Positions 14,710-22,577 of a stretch of DNA of 24,865 nucleotides are shown here, in pieces. The stretch spans positions 1-24,865 of the forward strand of contig UQKK01000042.1 in NCBI GenBank assembly GCA_900541505.1, written 5' to 3'. The notes under the pieces are model-generated. The model worked only from the letters and a program-made list of their open reading frames with translations. It searched no databases and was not told where the DNA came from. Origin of the DNA: an uncultured Ruminococcus sp. GTDB lineage: Bacteria; Bacillota; Clostridia; Lachnospirales; Lachnospiraceae. A program made the position numbers and the translations under genes. Every line of letters starts with the position of its first letter. Positions within the stretch are counted from its first letter, which is position 1.

Positions 14710-15426
14710 ATGGGTGAAGTCAGATTCATGATTTCCGAGGCAGCCAAACAGGTGGCGGTGGAATCTCACGTATTAAGGTACTGGGAGGAAGAACTGGACC
14801 TGAAGATTGGGCGCACGGAAATGGGACACCGATATTATACCAAAGATGATATACAACTGTTTTGCTGTATAAAAAAACTGAAAGATGAAGGGATGCTCTT
14901 GAAGGACTTAAAACCTCTCATCCCTGAACTTAAGAATACCCGTCTCAAGCTAAAGGCGGCAGAATCAGAAAAAGAGGCACAGCAGAAAAAGGCGCATGAC
15001 TTAGAACAGGCACATACATTAAAGCAGGCTTCAGAATCGGAGGAAGCTCCCGATAAGAAGGCTAACGCTTCTGTTCCCGCTGTCATGGCTCCATCTGCAG
15101 TTTCGTCCGCTTCTCCTGCGCCGCCTGCCGCCTCTTCCAATGCAGCCGACGTCATTCCGGTCACACAGCTTGAGCAGGTCCGCTCTCTGATTGGGGATGT
15201 CCTCACAGACGTAGTGACAGCCAACAATGACACTTTGAAAAAGGAAATCAGCAAATCCGTGACTACGGATGTCATCCGGGAGATGGATTTCCTCTTCCAG
15301 GCAAAGGAACGCCAGGAGGAAGAACATTTCCGCAAGCTGGACTGCCTGATTCGCCAGCAGCAGGCGAATCGGAAAGAAGCCGTAAAAGCAAATCCTATTG
15401 TGAAATTCAAAAAAATGTTTACATAA
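14710..15426 (+). CDS. MerR-like helix-turn-helix protein with coiled C-terminal region
   Basis: The 238-residue protein starts with a MerR-type winged helix-turn-helix (residues about 7-75): ISEAAKQVAVESHVLRYWEEEL, then HRYYTKDDIQLFCCIKKLKDEGM. A charged helix follows (about 78-118), then an Ala/Pro/Ser linker (about 119-150). A second helical region covers about 152-222, and the tail is basic (KFKKMFT). No effector-binding domain is recognisable. The layout recalls RacA-like or DUF3967-type proteins that bind DNA through a MerR head and oligomerise or contact partners through a coiled coil, so a chromosome-organising role is possible. The linker and downstream part show no known enzyme motif. 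GGAGG lies 11 bases before the ATG. It has its own promoter and terminator. Confidence 0.8.
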   Translation: MGEVRFMISEAAKQVAVESHVLRYWEEELDLKIGRTEMGHRYYTKDDIQLFCCIKKLKDEGMLLKDLKPLIPELKNTRLKLKAAESEKEAQQKKAHDLEQAHTLKQASESEEAPDKKANASVPAVMAPSAVSSASPAPPAASSNAADVIPVTQLEQVRSLIGDVLTDVVTANNDTLKKEISKSVTTDVIREMDFLFQAKERQEEEHFRKLDCLIRQQQANRKEAVKANPIVKFKKMFT

Positions 15427-15432
15427 AAGCCG

Positions 15433-15462
15433 GGACTGCCGCAAATTCGCGCAGTCCTTTTT
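15433..15462 (+). terminator. Terminator of the MerR-like gene
   Basis: GGACTGC (15433-15439) pairs with GCAGTCC (15451-15457) across an 11-base loop and is followed directly by TTTTTC. It starts 6 bases after the stop codon. Confidence 0.85.
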
Positions 15463-15554
15463 CTTTTGGACAAAACTCTATTTCATAAGTAAGCCCTTCG
15501 TCCTTGTCCACTTTATTCTCCCGCACCGCTAACAAAAATTTAACTTACTTTCGC

Positions 15555-15583
15555 CTTTTTATTTAACATACCACTTATATAAT
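15555..15583 (+). promoter_or_regulatory. Putative promoter of the phosphoesterase-ABC transporter operon
   Basis: A perfect TATAAT (15578-15583) lies 45 bases before the first start codon. The region 17 bases upstream (CTTTTT) is a poor -35, which would fit a promoter that needs an activator. I saw no match to a catabolite-responsive element nearby. Confidence 0.5.
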
Positions 15584-15628
15584 ATCTCACTGTATACAGA
15601 CCACTCATGGGGAAGAAAGGAGGAAAAG

Positions 15629-16426
15629 ATGTTAAAGATAGCGCATTTATCTGATATACATTTACGTTCTAACTATTGCGGCACATACATGGAAGAAGTT
15701 ATCTGCCAGCGAACGATGCCGACGGACTATTTTATCACCGCGTTAAAAGAAATCGCCAAAGCAGACTATGACGTCATCGTGCTCACCGGAGATTTGGTAC
15801 ACGAAGGGACTGTAGAGGACTACAGATATTTAAAGAAACTGCTTGATACATATGCAGGAGGAAAACCTGTGCTTCCGGTTCTTGGAAATCATGATTTTAA
15901 AAAAACCTTTTCGGAAGGTTTTTGTCAGAGCGTATCACCCGAACCGGCGCGATACGTTGAACATATTCATGGCTACCGTTTTATCGGACTTGACACTTCT
16001 ATAGAAGGACAAGCTAATGGATACATTTCAAAAGAACAGGCAGAATGGCTCTTTCACCAATTAGAATCGCCCAGTGAAAAGGGGACGGTTTTACTGGGGC
16101 ACCATCCTTTCAAAAGTGAACAGGCATGGTTTGAGACCCGGCTGCCCGAAAATTTCATTGAGAATCTGCAAAAGACAGATGTACTCGCCTACCTGTGCGG
16201 TCATGCACACTTTCAGGAAGCCCGGAATCTGGGGACTTTTATGCAGTTGACGGCTGAGGCATTTAACTACGGAGTTGAGACAAGAAAACAAGAGGTTGTA
16301 TACACTGAGACGAAAGGATACAGTACATGCTGGTTAAAAGACGATGGCGATGTTGTCAGCCACATGCATGTTCTGACCCCTTATGAGCCTGTCTTTTACA
16401 GATTTGCTCTTAACAAAACACTTTAA
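15629..16426 (+). CDS. Calcineurin-like metallophosphoesterase
   Basis: The 265-residue protein carries the full two-metal motif set: D9 and H11 in LSDIHL, D55 in LTGDLVHEG, N87-H88 in LGNHD, H158 in GHHP, and H192 and H194 in GHAH. This places it in the class III cyclic-nucleotide/glycerophosphodiester phosphodiesterase branch (CpdA, GpdQ and relatives). It has no signal peptide, so it should act in the cytoplasm. GGAGG lies 6 bases before the ATG. It is the first gene of an operon with an ABC importer of the Ugp/maltose type. A plausible role is to hydrolyse an imported phosphoester; cAMP-type signalling hydrolysis cannot be excluded. Confidence 0.85.
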   Translation: MLKIAHLSDIHLRSNYCGTYMEEVICQRTMPTDYFITALKEIAKADYDVIVLTGDLVHEGTVEDYRYLKKLLDTYAGGKPVLPVLGNHDFKKTFSEGFCQSVSPEPARYVEHIHGYRFIGLDTSIEGQANGYISKEQAEWLFHQLESPSEKGTVLLGHHPFKSEQAWFETRLPENFIENLQKTDVLAYLCGHAHFQEARNLGTFMQLTAEAFNYGVETRKQEVVYTETKGYSTCWLKDDGDVVSHMHVLTPYEPVFYRFALNKTL

Positions 16427-16459
16427 AAGATAATTTCTGAACAAAACTTGGAGGAAAAA

Positions 16460-17749
16460 ATGAGAAGAAAAAAATTAATTATACTGCTTTTAACGGTTTC
16501 CATGCTGGGAGGTTTGATGAGCGGATGCGGAAGCTCCGATGGCTCTGACGGAAATGGCGGGAAGGTCACTATCGAATACTGGCACACCAATTCCGAGACA
16601 CGCGGAGGCCCGACAGTGGAAGCACAGATTCAGGCTTTCAACGAGGCAAATCCGGATATCGAAGTCGTAGGACGCTATAATGACGGATACGATGGACTTA
16701 TGCAGAATCTGCAGGCAGATGCGGCAGCGGGCAACACACCGGATTTAGTGCAGGTTTCCTATTCCAACCTGGAGTATTTTCCGAATAACTTTTCCTACAC
16801 AGCGCCGGATGAGCTGATGGAGCAATATTCTGATAACCCGGATTTCATTTCCGAAAGCTTTGCCGAAAATATCATCAGCCTCGGAACGGACAGCCAGGGA
16901 GACCTAGTAGGCTTTCCATACGCGGTGAGCAACCCAATCCTCTACTACAATAAAGATATCCTTGCAGCCGCAGGACTTACCGAAGCTCCTGAGACGTGGG
17001 AGGAATTACAGGAATACGCTCTGACCATCAAAGAGACGACCGGAAAAAGTGCTTTCCATCTGCAGGAAAATGACACATGGGCTTTACAGGCATTACTGGA
17101 GTGTAATGGCGGAAGCTTTCTGACATGGACAGACGGAACGCCGGAATGTACAATAGCGGACCCGGCAAGCGCAGATGCATTCCAATTGTATGCGGATATG
17201 ACTCTGGTGGACAAGACCTCCGTACATATCAGCACCGACGAGGCATTGCAGGCATTCAATGCCGGAGAACTGGGTATGCTTGCTTCCTCCTGCGCAAATC
17301 TGGCGGGAATTGAGGAGTCTGCTTCCTTTGAGATTGGCACAGCCCCCTTCCCGGTATTTGAAGGTGAAAAACGCGCAGTACCCGCAGGCGGATGTGTACT
17401 CGCTGTCACTTCACAGGATGATGCCAAAAAAGAAGCGGTTGCCAAATTCATTGAATTTTTGTACGAAGATGACAACATCGTAGACTGGGTAGACGGGACA
17501 GGTTACGTGGCTCCTACCAACAGCGCGCTGGAGTCTGAAGGTATGCAGCAGCTTCTGGCAGAAGACAGCCTGCGTGAAGCGGCTTCCTCCCAGGTAGAAG
17601 ATATCATCCCGTGGGCAGCATTTCCGGGAGACTCCGGTCTTCAGGCGCAGCAGTTTATCTCTGATGCCAGAGACCAAATATTAAACGGAGAGGACATCAA
17701 CACCGCACTCACAGAGTGTCAGGATTCCATTAACGCATTGTTTAAATAA
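16460..17749 (+). CDS. Extracellular solute-binding lipoprotein of a CUT1 (Ugp-like) ABC importer
   Basis: The 429-residue protein has a lipoprotein signal ending LMSGC (C23). The mature part has the family-1 solute-binding fold: VTIEYWHTNSETRGG, IQAFNEANPDIEVVGRYNDGYDGLMQNLQ, NTPDLVQVSYSNLEYF, FPYAVSNPILYYNKDIL and TWEELQEYALTIKE. The YWH start and the YxxGYDG segment resemble glycerol-3-phosphate binding proteins (UgpB), but oligosaccharide binding is also possible. I chose the ATG at 16460, preceded by GGAGG with 5 bases spacing; an in-frame TTG four codons earlier overlaps that site. It begins 33 bases after the phosphoesterase and precedes the permease genes. It captures substrate outside the membrane for the two permeases. 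Confidence 0.88.
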   Translation: MRRKKLIILLLTVSMLGGLMSGCGSSDGSDGNGGKVTIEYWHTNSETRGGPTVEAQIQAFNEANPDIEVVGRYNDGYDGLMQNLQADAAAGNTPDLVQVSYSNLEYFPNNFSYTAPDELMEQYSDNPDFISESFAENIISLGTDSQGDLVGFPYAVSNPILYYNKDILAAAGLTEAPETWEELQEYALTIKETTGKSAFHLQENDTWALQALLECNGGSFLTWTDGTPECTIADPASADAFQLYADMTLVDKTSVHISTDEALQAFNAGELGMLASSCANLAGIEESASFEIGTAPFPVFEGEKRAVPAGGCVLAVTSQDDAKKEAVAKFIEFLYEDDNIVDWVDGTGYVAPTNSALESEGMQQLLAEDSLREAASSQVEDIIPWAAFPGDSGLQAQQFISDARDQILNGEDINTALTECQDSINALFK

Positions 17750-17766
17750 AAGAAAGGCTGATATTT

Positions 17767-18699
17767 ATGAGACAAATTCATAAGTCAGCGGTAAACAAAA
17801 ACAGACCAGATAGGGTCGGAAAAACCGGAAATTTTATCCGTCCCTATCTGTTTTTACTGCCTGCTGTGGCAGTGCTTGCAATTTTTATGTTTTACCCGCT
17901 GATATACACTATCTATCTGAGCTTTTTTGACTGGAATATGGTAAAACCCGTAAAAGAGTTTGTCGGGCTCGCCAATTATATCAACATGTTCCATGACCCA
18001 AACATAAAGAAAATATTGCTGAACACCTTCCTGTATATTTTCCTGCTCCTGCTTTTTAACTTTGTGGCTCCCTATATTTTTTCTTTTATTCTCTCTTTTG
18101 TCATCAAAAGAGGAAAGAATTTTTACAGAAGCTCGATTTTCCTGCCAAGCGTCATCTCTCTTGTAGCAGGAACCATGATTTTTGTCTGGATTTTAAATCC
18201 GATTTCCGGTCCTGCCGCTAAAATCATGGAAGCTTTTGGGCAGGAAGTCCCCATCTGGAGCACGACACAGGGACTTGTCATCGTCGTTATCAGTATCATT
18301 ACCTCATGGAAAATATTCGGATATAATTTCATCGTGGCTTTATCCGGCGTGGGGAGTATCCCGCTGGAAATCATCGAGGCAGCGAGAGTGGATAATATCC
18401 CTCTGCACAAGATATTTTTAAAAATTGTGGTGCCCATGAGCAGCTCCACCGGCGTCTATGTACTGATTCTGGCAATTGTGCAGGGAATGCAGCAGGTCTT
18501 CACTCCCATTAACATGATTACGCAGGGAGGACCGGACTACGGCAGCAGCAACCTCATCTATAACGTATACAATGAGGCCTTCGGTTTTTATAAGACCGGC
18601 TCTGCCTCTGCTTACGCGATTTTGATGATGGTCATCTTTATTTTCCTTCTGGTTTTGGAGTTCAAGTATGTGGAGAAGGGAGTTTACTATGAAAACTAA
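17767..18699 (+). CDS. CUT1 ABC transporter permease, first subunit (UgpA/MalF-like)
   Basis: The 310-residue membrane protein has about six transmembrane segments: near 26-50, 85-112, 124-145, 168-190, 228-248 and 282-300. The cytoplasmic EAA loop reads PLEIIEAARVDNIPLHKIFLKIVVPM (199-224), where the ATPase docks; the usual DG is DN. The PYLFLLPAVAVLAIFMFYPLIYTIYLSFFDW opening and NMITQGGPDYGS segment are typical of sugar and glycerol-3-phosphate permeases. It starts 17 bases after the binding-protein stop. The next permease overlaps its last codons by 11 bases, so the two subunits are probably made in equal amounts. Confidence 0.9.
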   Translation: MRQIHKSAVNKNRPDRVGKTGNFIRPYLFLLPAVAVLAIFMFYPLIYTIYLSFFDWNMVKPVKEFVGLANYINMFHDPNIKKILLNTFLYIFLLLLFNFVAPYIFSFILSFVIKRGKNFYRSSIFLPSVISLVAGTMIFVWILNPISGPAAKIMEAFGQEVPIWSTTQGLVIVVISIITSWKIFGYNFIVALSGVGSIPLEIIEAARVDNIPLHKIFLKIVVPMSSSTGVYVLILAIVQGMQQVFTPINMITQGGPDYGSSNLIYNVYNEAFGFYKTGSASAYAILMMVIFIFLLVLEFKYVEKGVYYEN

Positions 18700-19537
18700 T
18701 CAAGATTTAAAGCCCACCCGCCCTTTTTATAAACGGCAGATTGGATGGCACCTGCTGATGCTTCTCCTGGTATTGGTGGCGCTGCTCCCTGTGCTGTTCG
18801 CTTTTGTCAGCTCCTTTAAGTCCATGCAGGAGCTGTACAACGGGAGCCTTTTGCCATCGCAGATTACATTCGGCAATTACAGAGAGATTTTGTCCTCTCT
18901 TCCCATTTTTAAGATTACCCTGAACACACTCATAATCGCGGTGACAGTCACAGTGTTTAAAGTCATCACCAGTACCTTAGCCGCATACGCATTTGTATTT
19001 TTTGACTTTAAGGGAAAAAATGTGATTTATTTCTTTCTCATCTGTACGATTTTTATTCCGTTTACCGTGACGATGATTCCCAACTATCTGACGGTCTCCA
19101 ACCTGAATCTGGTGGACAAAATCTGGGGTGTTGTACTTCCGCAGCTGGCGGACGCCTCAGGAATCTTTCTTCTCCGCCAGACAATGAAAACGGTTCCCAG
19201 ACCGCTGATTGAAATTTCTCATCTGGATGACATTTCAGAGATGAAAATTTTGAGGAACATCATCATCCCCATATGCCGGCCCGCCATCATTTCCACAGGA
19301 ATCATCTTTTTTATCAATTCCTGGAATGAATATGTGTGGCCGACACTGATACTGCGCAGCAGAGAAAACTATACCCTCTCTCTTGCCATGCAGGTATTTA
19401 CAGATTCCGAGGGCGGCGTGGAATACACGATAACGCTGGCAATGGCGGTCATCACCATGATACTGCCGCTCACACTGTACTTAATCTTCCAGAAACATAT
19501 CATGAGTACATTTGCTTCGTCGGGAATCAAAGGTTAG
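18689..19537 (+). CDS. CUT1 ABC transporter permease, second subunit (UgpE/MalG-like)
   Basis: The 282-residue membrane protein has about six transmembrane segments and a C-terminal FASSGIKG tail typical of MalG-type permeases. FINSWNEYVWPTLIL (208-222) matches the WNxYLWP signature seen in UgpE. The EAA loop (175-195) reads EISHLDDISEMKILRNIIIPI; the alanines and the invariant glycine of EAAxxDG are replaced. I chose the ATG at 18689, with GAAGGGAG 6 bases before it, overlapping the upstream stop as ATGAAAACTAA. A longer in-frame ATG at 18668 would add seven residues but has no good site. It forms a heterodimeric channel with the previous permease. Confidence 0.9.
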   Translation: MKTNQDLKPTRPFYKRQIGWHLLMLLLVLVALLPVLFAFVSSFKSMQELYNGSLLPSQITFGNYREILSSLPIFKITLNTLIIAVTVTVFKVITSTLAAYAFVFFDFKGKNVIYFFLICTIFIPFTVTMIPNYLTVSNLNLVDKIWGVVLPQLADASGIFLLRQTMKTVPRPLIEISHLDDISEMKILRNIIIPICRPAIISTGIIFFINSWNEYVWPTLILRSRENYTLSLAMQVFTDSEGGVEYTITLAMAVITMILPLTLYLIFQKHIMSTFASSGIKG

Positions 19538-19556
19538 AGAGAAAAGGAGTTGTATT

Positions 19557-20753
19557 ATGTCAAACGAAAAAGATATTATATTTAAGAATGTAGAAAAAAC
19601 TTTTGGTAAGACAAAAGTCATCAAGAATTTAAACCTCCATATCCGGGAAGGTGAACGCCTGATTCTCCTGGGTCCCTCCGGATGCGGGAAATCCACGACC
19701 CTGCGGATGATTGCCGGACTGGAGACCATCAGTTCCGGAGAGTTAATCATGGAAGGGAAATGTGTCAACGACGTCCCTGCCGGGAAGCGCGGCGTGTCCA
19801 TGGTTTTCCAGAACTATGCCCTGTATCCCCACATGACCGTCCGGGACAATATCTGCTACGCCTTAAAGGCACACAAAGAAGATAAAGCAGAAATCGAACA
19901 GCGCCTGCAGATGGTCTTAAAAATTTTCGGTCTTGAAACTTATGTGAACAGAAAGCCCAAAGAATTATCCGGTGGACAGAGACAGCGTGTAGCCCTGGCG
20001 AGAGCACTGGTGAAACGCTCTCCCTATCTGCTTCTGGACGAGCCGCTGTCTAATCTGGACGCCCAGCTCAGGCTCCAGGCACGCAAAGAGCTGGTCAAAG
20101 TACACCAGCTCTATCATCAGACCTTTATCTATGTCACCCATGACCAGGTGGAGGCAATGACGCTCGGAAACCGTATCGCGCTCATGCGCGAGGGAGATTT
20201 GATGATGCTGGACACTCCCTACAATGTGTACCACCGTCCGGCAAATGTCTTTACAGCAAAATTTATCGGCTCACCGGCGACCAACATCATCTCCGCCACA
20301 TGGAAAGACGGTCTGCTCCACTGCGGAAAGTACTCCCTGAAGCTCCCCGAAATGTGGGAGAAACTGGTCATCGCTTCCGGAGAAACGGAGTTTTATCTGG
20401 GTATCCGCCCTGAACACATTCATTTGCGGACCGAACCTTCAGATAACTGCCTGGGCGGAGAAATCGACTACATCGAAGATTACGGAAATAAAATGGGCAT
20501 CTATTTCCGCATGAACGGAGAAGAAGTGATTTCCGTCGATAATACAATACCCGGAGGTTCCGGTTCGGCCGTTTCTTTTGTGCCGGATTTCAGACACATT
20601 TATATTTTTGAGAAAAAGTCCGAGAACAGCATCGGCTACCCCAGGGAACTGGATATGAACATCTCCTCACAGGAAAAAATCATGCGGGATATTTTAAGCC
20701 AGGGCAGCCAGGTGAAAATGGGCGAGAATGAAGTCATACACGTACACCGTTAG
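19557..20753 (+). CDS. ABC transporter ATPase (UgpC/MalK/MsmK family)
   Basis: The 398-residue protein has Walker A GPSGCGKST (39-47), Q-loop Q85 in VFQNYALYPHMTV, signature LSGGQRQRV (137-145), Walker B LLLDEP (158-163), D-loop SNLDA and switch H195. The C-terminal OB/TOBE regulatory domain (about 235-370) has GIRPEHIHL and identifies the maltose/glycerophosphate group. Its last 30 or so residues form a charged tail. It powers the two upstream permeases. Many Firmicutes CUT1 operons lack their own ATPase and share MsmK, so a dedicated copy is notable. The ATG at 19557 has GGAG 7 bases before it. Its stop interlocks with that of the convergent dnaB, and no terminator separates them. Confidence 0.9.
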   Translation: MSNEKDIIFKNVEKTFGKTKVIKNLNLHIREGERLILLGPSGCGKSTTLRMIAGLETISSGELIMEGKCVNDVPAGKRGVSMVFQNYALYPHMTVRDNICYALKAHKEDKAEIEQRLQMVLKIFGLETYVNRKPKELSGGQRQRVALARALVKRSPYLLLDEPLSNLDAQLRLQARKELVKVHQLYHQTFIYVTHDQVEAMTLGNRIALMREGDLMMLDTPYNVYHRPANVFTAKFIGSPATNIISATWKDGLLHCGKYSLKLPEMWEKLVIASGETEFYLGIRPEHIHLRTEPSDNCLGGEIDYIEDYGNKMGIYFRMNGEEVISVDNTIPGGSGSAVSFVPDFRHIYIFEKKSENSIGYPRELDMNISSQEKIMRDILSQGSQVKMGENEVIHVHR

Positions 20754-22099
20754 TTCGGGTTTTGGTCCTGTCGAAGTTCGTTGCCGAACCGGGTGTACTG
20801 CGGCATCCAGGCGAGACGCACGGTACCAATCGGACCGTTTCGCTGTTTGGCAATGATAATTTCCGCAATATTTTTATCTTCTGTATCCGGTACATAGTAA
20901 TCTTCCCGGTAGATGAACATACACACATCGGCGTCCTGCTCGATGGCACCGGACTCACGGAGGTCGGAGAGCATGGGGCGCTTGTTGGGGCGCTGCTCCA
21001 CCGCACGGCTCAACTGAGACAGTGCGATAACCGGCACATTCAATTCCCTCGCCAGACCCTTAAGAGAACGGGAAATCTCCGAAATCTCCTGCTGGCGGCT
21101 CTCATTGCTCCTGCCGCCGCTTCCCGTCATGAGCTGGAGATAGTCGATGATGATTAAATCCAGCCCCAGCTCCAGCTTATATTTCCTGCATTTGGAGCGC
21201 ATCTCTGAGATGGAGATTCCCGAAGTATCATCGATAATCATCCTGGATTTCCCGATGACTCCGGCGCCCTCTATCAGCTTCTCCCAGTCTGTATCTTTTA
21301 AATTTCCTGTCCTGAGCACCTGCGCATCCACGTGCGCTTCCAGAGAAAACAGACGGTTCACCAACTGCTCCTTGGACATCTCCAGACTGAAAATTGCCAC
21401 CGCCAGATTTTGACGGAACGCCGCGTGCTGAGCGATATTCAAAACAAACGCCGTCTTTCCCATGGAGGGACGCGCCGCTATCAGGATTAAATCCGAGCGC
21501 TGCAAGCCCGACAGCTTATAATCCAAATCAATAAAGCCGGTCGGTATTCCGGTCACCGTTCCCTTGGTCTTGGACGCCTTTTCTATGACATCCAGGGCGT
21601 TTAGCACGACCTGCTTGATGGGCGTATACTCCTGCATATTCCCATGTTCTACAAGCTCAAAAACACCCTTTTCCGCCCTGTCCAAAATAACTTCTAAGGG
21701 TTCATTCTCCAGATAGCAGGTGTTGGCGATTTCCTCATTTATCTTGATGAGCTTTCTTAAGGTGGACTTTTCCTGCACAATCTCCGCATAGTATTTGATA
21801 TTGGCGGAAGTCTGCACATTGGCAATGAGCTCCCGGACAAATTCCATGCCGCTCACTTCCGGGGGCACATTTTTTTCCTTTAAGTGTTCCTGGAGCGTAA
21901 TCAAATCTACAGGCTTGCCTGCCTGAAACAGCTCCACCATAGCATCGAAAAGGATACCGTATGCGGTCTGGTAGAAATCCTCTCCCGTCACAATCTCCGA
22001 AGCCACCACAATGGCGTCTTTGTTCATCAGCATAGCGCCGACGACCGCCTGTTCTGCCTCTGCACTGTGCGGAAGTATTCTCTTAATGGCTGCTTCCAT
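20750..22099 (-). CDS. dnaB: Replicative DNA helicase
   Basis: The 449-residue protein is full length. The N-terminal primase-interacting domain (about 5-105, PHSAEAEQAVVGAML) precedes the RecA-like motor domain. That domain has Walker A ARPSMGKT (209-216), IFSLEMS (236-242), Walker B LIIIDY (315-320), LSQLSRAVEQRPNKRP and the arginine-finger region DLRESGAIEQDAD. The C-terminus ends in a short polar tail with no intein or insertion. It unwinds DNA at the replication fork. It follows rplI by 27 bases, the gdpP-rplI-dnaB order conserved across Firmicutes. AAGGAG precedes the ATG. Confidence 0.97.
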   Translation of the reverse strand: MEAAIKRILPHSAEAEQAVVGAMLMNKDAIVVASEIVTGEDFYQTAYGILFDAMVELFQAGKPVDLITLQEHLKEKNVPPEVSGMEFVRELIANVQTSANIKYYAEIVQEKSTLRKLIKINEEIANTCYLENEPLEVILDRAEKGVFELVEHGNMQEYTPIKQVVLNALDVIEKASKTKGTVTGIPTGFIDLDYKLSGLQRSDLILIAARPSMGKTAFVLNIAQHAAFRQNLAVAIFSLEMSKEQLVNRLFSLEAHVDAQVLRTGNLKDTDWEKLIEGAGVIGKSRMIIDDTSGISISEMRSKCRKYKLELGLDLIIIDYLQLMTGSGGRSNESRQQEISEISRSLKGLARELNVPVIALSQLSRAVEQRPNKRPMLSDLRESGAIEQDADVCMFIYREDYYVPDTEDKNIAEIIIAKQRNGPIGTVRLAWMPQYTRFGNELRQDQNPN

Positions 22100-22126
22100 A
22101 AAGAATCTATCTCCTTATTATGCCTC

Positions 22127-22576
22127 TTACTTTTCTTCTGTTACGACAACTTTAAGCTCTGCAGTCACTTCAGGGTGCAGCTTAACCGGTACATTGTGTG
22201 TCCCCAGCATCTTGATGGTCTCTTTGAGCTGGATTTTCTTCTTGTCAATATCCAGACCCATCTGTTCCTTAACTGCTGCCGCAATCTCTTTGCTGGATAC
22301 GGAACCGAACGTCCTGCCGCCTTCTCCCACTTTAATAGCCAGTGTCACTTTCCCGTCGGAAAGCTTCGCTCCCAGCTCTTTTGCGGCTTCTAAGTGCTCC
22401 TGTGCCACTTTTACCTCATTATTTTTCTGGAGCTTCAGGTCATTTAAGTTCTTGCCTGTCGCCTCCACACCCATTTTCTTAGGCAGAATAAAATTCCTTG
22501 CGTATCCATCGCTCACATTTACAATCTCTCCTTTTTTTCCGAGAGATTTCACATCCTGTAATAATATCACTTTCAT
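22127..22576 (-). CDS. rplI: 50S ribosomal protein L9
   Basis: The 149-residue protein matches L9 along its length. The N-terminal rRNA-binding domain reads MKVILLQDVKSLGKKGEIVNVSDGYARNFILPK. A long connecting helix (about 40-75) and the C-terminal domain follow, with EGGRTFGSVSSKEIA and LKETIKMLGTHNVPVKLHPEV. It binds 23S rRNA near the L1 stalk and helps keep the reading frame. The ribosome site AAGGAG lies inside the last codons of gdpP, whose stop is 1 base before the rplI ATG, so translation is coupled. Confidence 0.98.
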   Translation of the reverse strand: MKVILLQDVKSLGKKGEIVNVSDGYARNFILPKKMGVEATGKNLNDLKLQKNNEVKVAQEHLEAAKELGAKLSDGKVTLAIKVGEGGRTFGSVSSKEIAAAVKEQMGLDIDKKKIQLKETIKMLGTHNVPVKLHPEVTAELKVVVTEEK

Positions 22577-22577
22577 C

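Noticed and set aside
14835..15473. Minus-strand ORF (212 codons) across the MerR-like gene
   Set aside because: It lies opposite a gene with a clear promoter, ribosome site and terminator, and its Cys/Ser-rich product looks like reverse-strand noise.
15463..15628. Catabolite-responsive element or riboswitch before the transporter operon
   Set aside because: I found no match to the cre consensus and no recognisable riboswitch core; only a TATAAT box is clear.
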